Source: Candidatus Rifleibacteriota bacterium
GTDB taxonomy: Bacteria; Muiribacteriota; Ozemobacteria; Ozemobacterales; Ozemobacteraceae
Assembly (NCBI GenBank): GCA_905236675.1
Contig: CAJOND010000011.1
Coordinates: 47,825 to 111,824, forward strand
Direction: 5' to 3'
DNA: 64,000 nucleotides
The notes beneath the pieces are model-generated. The model ran no database searches. It had not been told where the DNA came from and saw nothing but the letters and a program-made list of their open reading frames with translations. The stretch's first letter is position 1; every line of letters starts with the position of its first letter. Shown here in pieces: positions 62,898 through 64,000 of the stretch. A program made the position numbers and the translations under genes.

Positions 62898-63890
62898 ATG
62901 ATTTCAGTAGCAATGGCAACTTATAACGGAGAAAAATACTTACAGCAGCAATTAGACAGTATTGCTGCCCAAAGCATTTTACCAGACGAATTAGTAGTTT
63001 GTGACGACTGTTCAACAGATAAAACAATCGAAATATTAGAAAACTTTAAACAAAAAGTGAGTTTTGAGGTTAGAATTTTTCAAAATGAAATTAATTCCGG
63101 GTATGTAAAAAACTTTGCCAGAGTAATTTCTGAAGCAAAAGGTGATTATGTGTTTATGTGCGACCAGGACGATTTCTGGTATCCAAATAAAACTGAAGTA
63201 GTATTAAAAACATTTGAAGAAAACCCAAATGCTCAGTTGGTTGCTCATAATGCTATGTGCACAGATGCAGATTTAAAGCCTTTAGGGAAAACACTTTTCG
63301 AGTTTGATGTGAGCAGAGGCTTACGATATGGTTCTGCTATACATGGTTTTGTAACCTGTGCCAAAAGAAGCTATCTGAACTATATGCTTCCTATTCCTTA
63401 TTGCTATTCTTTTGACAGATGGTTATCTTTACCTGCTCATGAATTAAAAATTCGTTATGAATTAGATACTGTTCTTGGATATTACAGAAGACATGAAAAT
63501 GCCATTACTTTTGATACTATTGGCAAAAGTCAGAATTTTATCAATATTGCAAAAAGAAAGATTAAAAGCAATATAAGAAGTATAAAACGAGCACGTTCTA
63601 TGGAAGAAATAGATTACCGCTATACAAGAGAAACTTCTATAATTGAGTTTGCCAGAAGAGTCAAAGCTAACGAAAAGCTCCCAGAATGGATAGACGAAGA
63701 ATTACTTAATAAGCTGGAAAGTTCTGCCAAAATAAAAGTTGAGGCCTTTAAAGTTAGATATAATGCTATTTCTGTAACAGGATTAGAACGATTACAGCGT
63801 ATTTTGAGAGCTTATAAAAAAGGTGTTTATAAACATTTTCACGGTTTTCAAACAGCCTTAGATGATTTGTTTAGATATAAATGTAACTAA
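62898..63890 (+). CDS. Glycosyltransferase family 2
   Basis: A 330-residue GT-A transferase: ISVAMATYNGEKYLQQQLDS at the N-terminus, VVCDDCSTDKT, and DXD-type CDQDDFWYP, then HGFVTCAKRSYLNY. This pattern is common in family-2 enzymes of O-antigen and capsule clusters (alpha-L-Rha or galactosyl transfer). The C-terminal ~120 residues are basic and helical. It completes the operon with the SGNH-MBOAT pair and is followed by a terminator near the window end. Confidence 0.88.
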   Translation: MISVAMATYNGEKYLQQQLDSIAAQSILPDELVVCDDCSTDKTIEILENFKQKVSFEVRIFQNEINSGYVKNFARVISEAKGDYVFMCDQDDFWYPNKTEVVLKTFEENPNAQLVAHNAMCTDADLKPLGKTLFEFDVSRGLRYGSAIHGFVTCAKRSYLNYMLPIPYCYSFDRWLSLPAHELKIRYELDTVLGYYRRHENAITFDTIGKSQNFINIAKRKIKSNIRSIKRARSMEEIDYRYTRETSIIEFARRVKANEKLPEWIDEELLNKLESSAKIKVEAFKVRYNAISVTGLERLQRILRAYKKGVYKHFHGFQTALDDLFRYKCN

Positions 63891-63918
63891 ACCTAAACAA
63901 TAAAAACAACAAAAACCG

Positions 63919-64000
63919 AAAAAGGCTTAAGCCTTTTTCAGCAAAGCTTTAGCTTTACAAAACCTAAAATGAAGAAGCCCCGGAAGCTTTACTGCTTTCG
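63919..64000. terminator. Terminator and hairpin-rich end of the window
   Basis: AAAAAGGCTT-AAGCCTTTTT (63919-63938) is a perfect palindrome that should end the plus-strand operon; it is followed by AAAGCTTTAGCTTT and a CGGAAGC...GCTTTCG hairpin running to the edge. The set resembles 58460-58556. Confidence 0.7.

Overview
The window is AT-rich (coding sequence included) and almost wholly coding, with short intergenic gaps, good Shine-Dalgarno sites and many classical hairpin-plus-T-run terminators. An LptD/OstA-like outer-membrane protein, lipoprotein and Sec signal peptides, three flagellins with FliS/FliW/CsrA, an EptA-like phosphoethanolamine transferase and coenzyme-B12 lysine 5,6-aminomutase point to a motile, Gram-negative, probably anaerobic, amino-acid-using bacterium, perhaps gut-associated. 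A deep-branching lineage such as Candidatus Riflebacteria would fit, but nothing in the window fixes the phylum; no rRNA, tRNA, CRISPR array or transposase gene was seen.

Layout. 1-696: end of a DegT-family aminotransferase. 1047-5064: three-subunit molybdenum hydroxylase operon (FAD, 2Fe-2S and molybdopterin subunits). 5187-11304: a secreted TPR protein, a very large secreted protein of unknown function with a hydrophobic hairpin (minus strand) and a solo ClpC-like AAA+ ATPase (minus). 11409-19918: a TPR protein, a GspE/PilB ATPase fused to a histidine-kinase-like ATPase domain, a secreted protein whose signal peptide is out of frame at an A8 tract, an RsuA/RluB pseudouridine synthase, FliS, a 58-aa protein and a SPASM radical-SAM protein. 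20073-22417: kamD-kamE. 22577-27705: PmtA-like methyltransferase, BsuPI-domain protein, a second GspE/PilB ATPase with four novel C-terminal repeats, and a small membrane protein. 28554-31751: a large repeat-rich lipoprotein. 31861-35633: a flgL-like 3' remnant, fliW, csrA and an 894-aa flagellin. 35887-42078: a DUF2760 protein and two unusual Hsp70s. 42143-50917: assorted envelope and metabolic genes (metallo-hydrolase, rpiB, NHL protein, Mur ligase, LURP-one-like protein, LptD-like protein). 51072-55887: two tandem giant flagellins (minus). 56056-63890: secreted tyrosine phosphatase, glycosyltransferases, EptA-like transferase and an SGNH/MBOAT O-acylation pair, i.e. a surface-glycan modification cluster.

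How it fits together. The clearest circuit is flagellar: FliW and CsrA lie directly upstream of one flagellin, and the leaders of the two other flagellins each carry a hairpin with GGA in its loop plus a GGA in the Shine-Dalgarno site, the textbook arrangement for CsrA repression relieved by FliW. FliS and a radical-SAM/SPASM protein lie in a second flagellar block. The most unusual items are the two GspE/PilB ATPases with different C-terminal fusions, the promoter-spanning inverted repeat and palindromic element between the tandem flagellins, and several families of intergenic repeats (heptamer-type tandem repeats, a ~115-bp dispersed pair, and paired-hairpin terminators).
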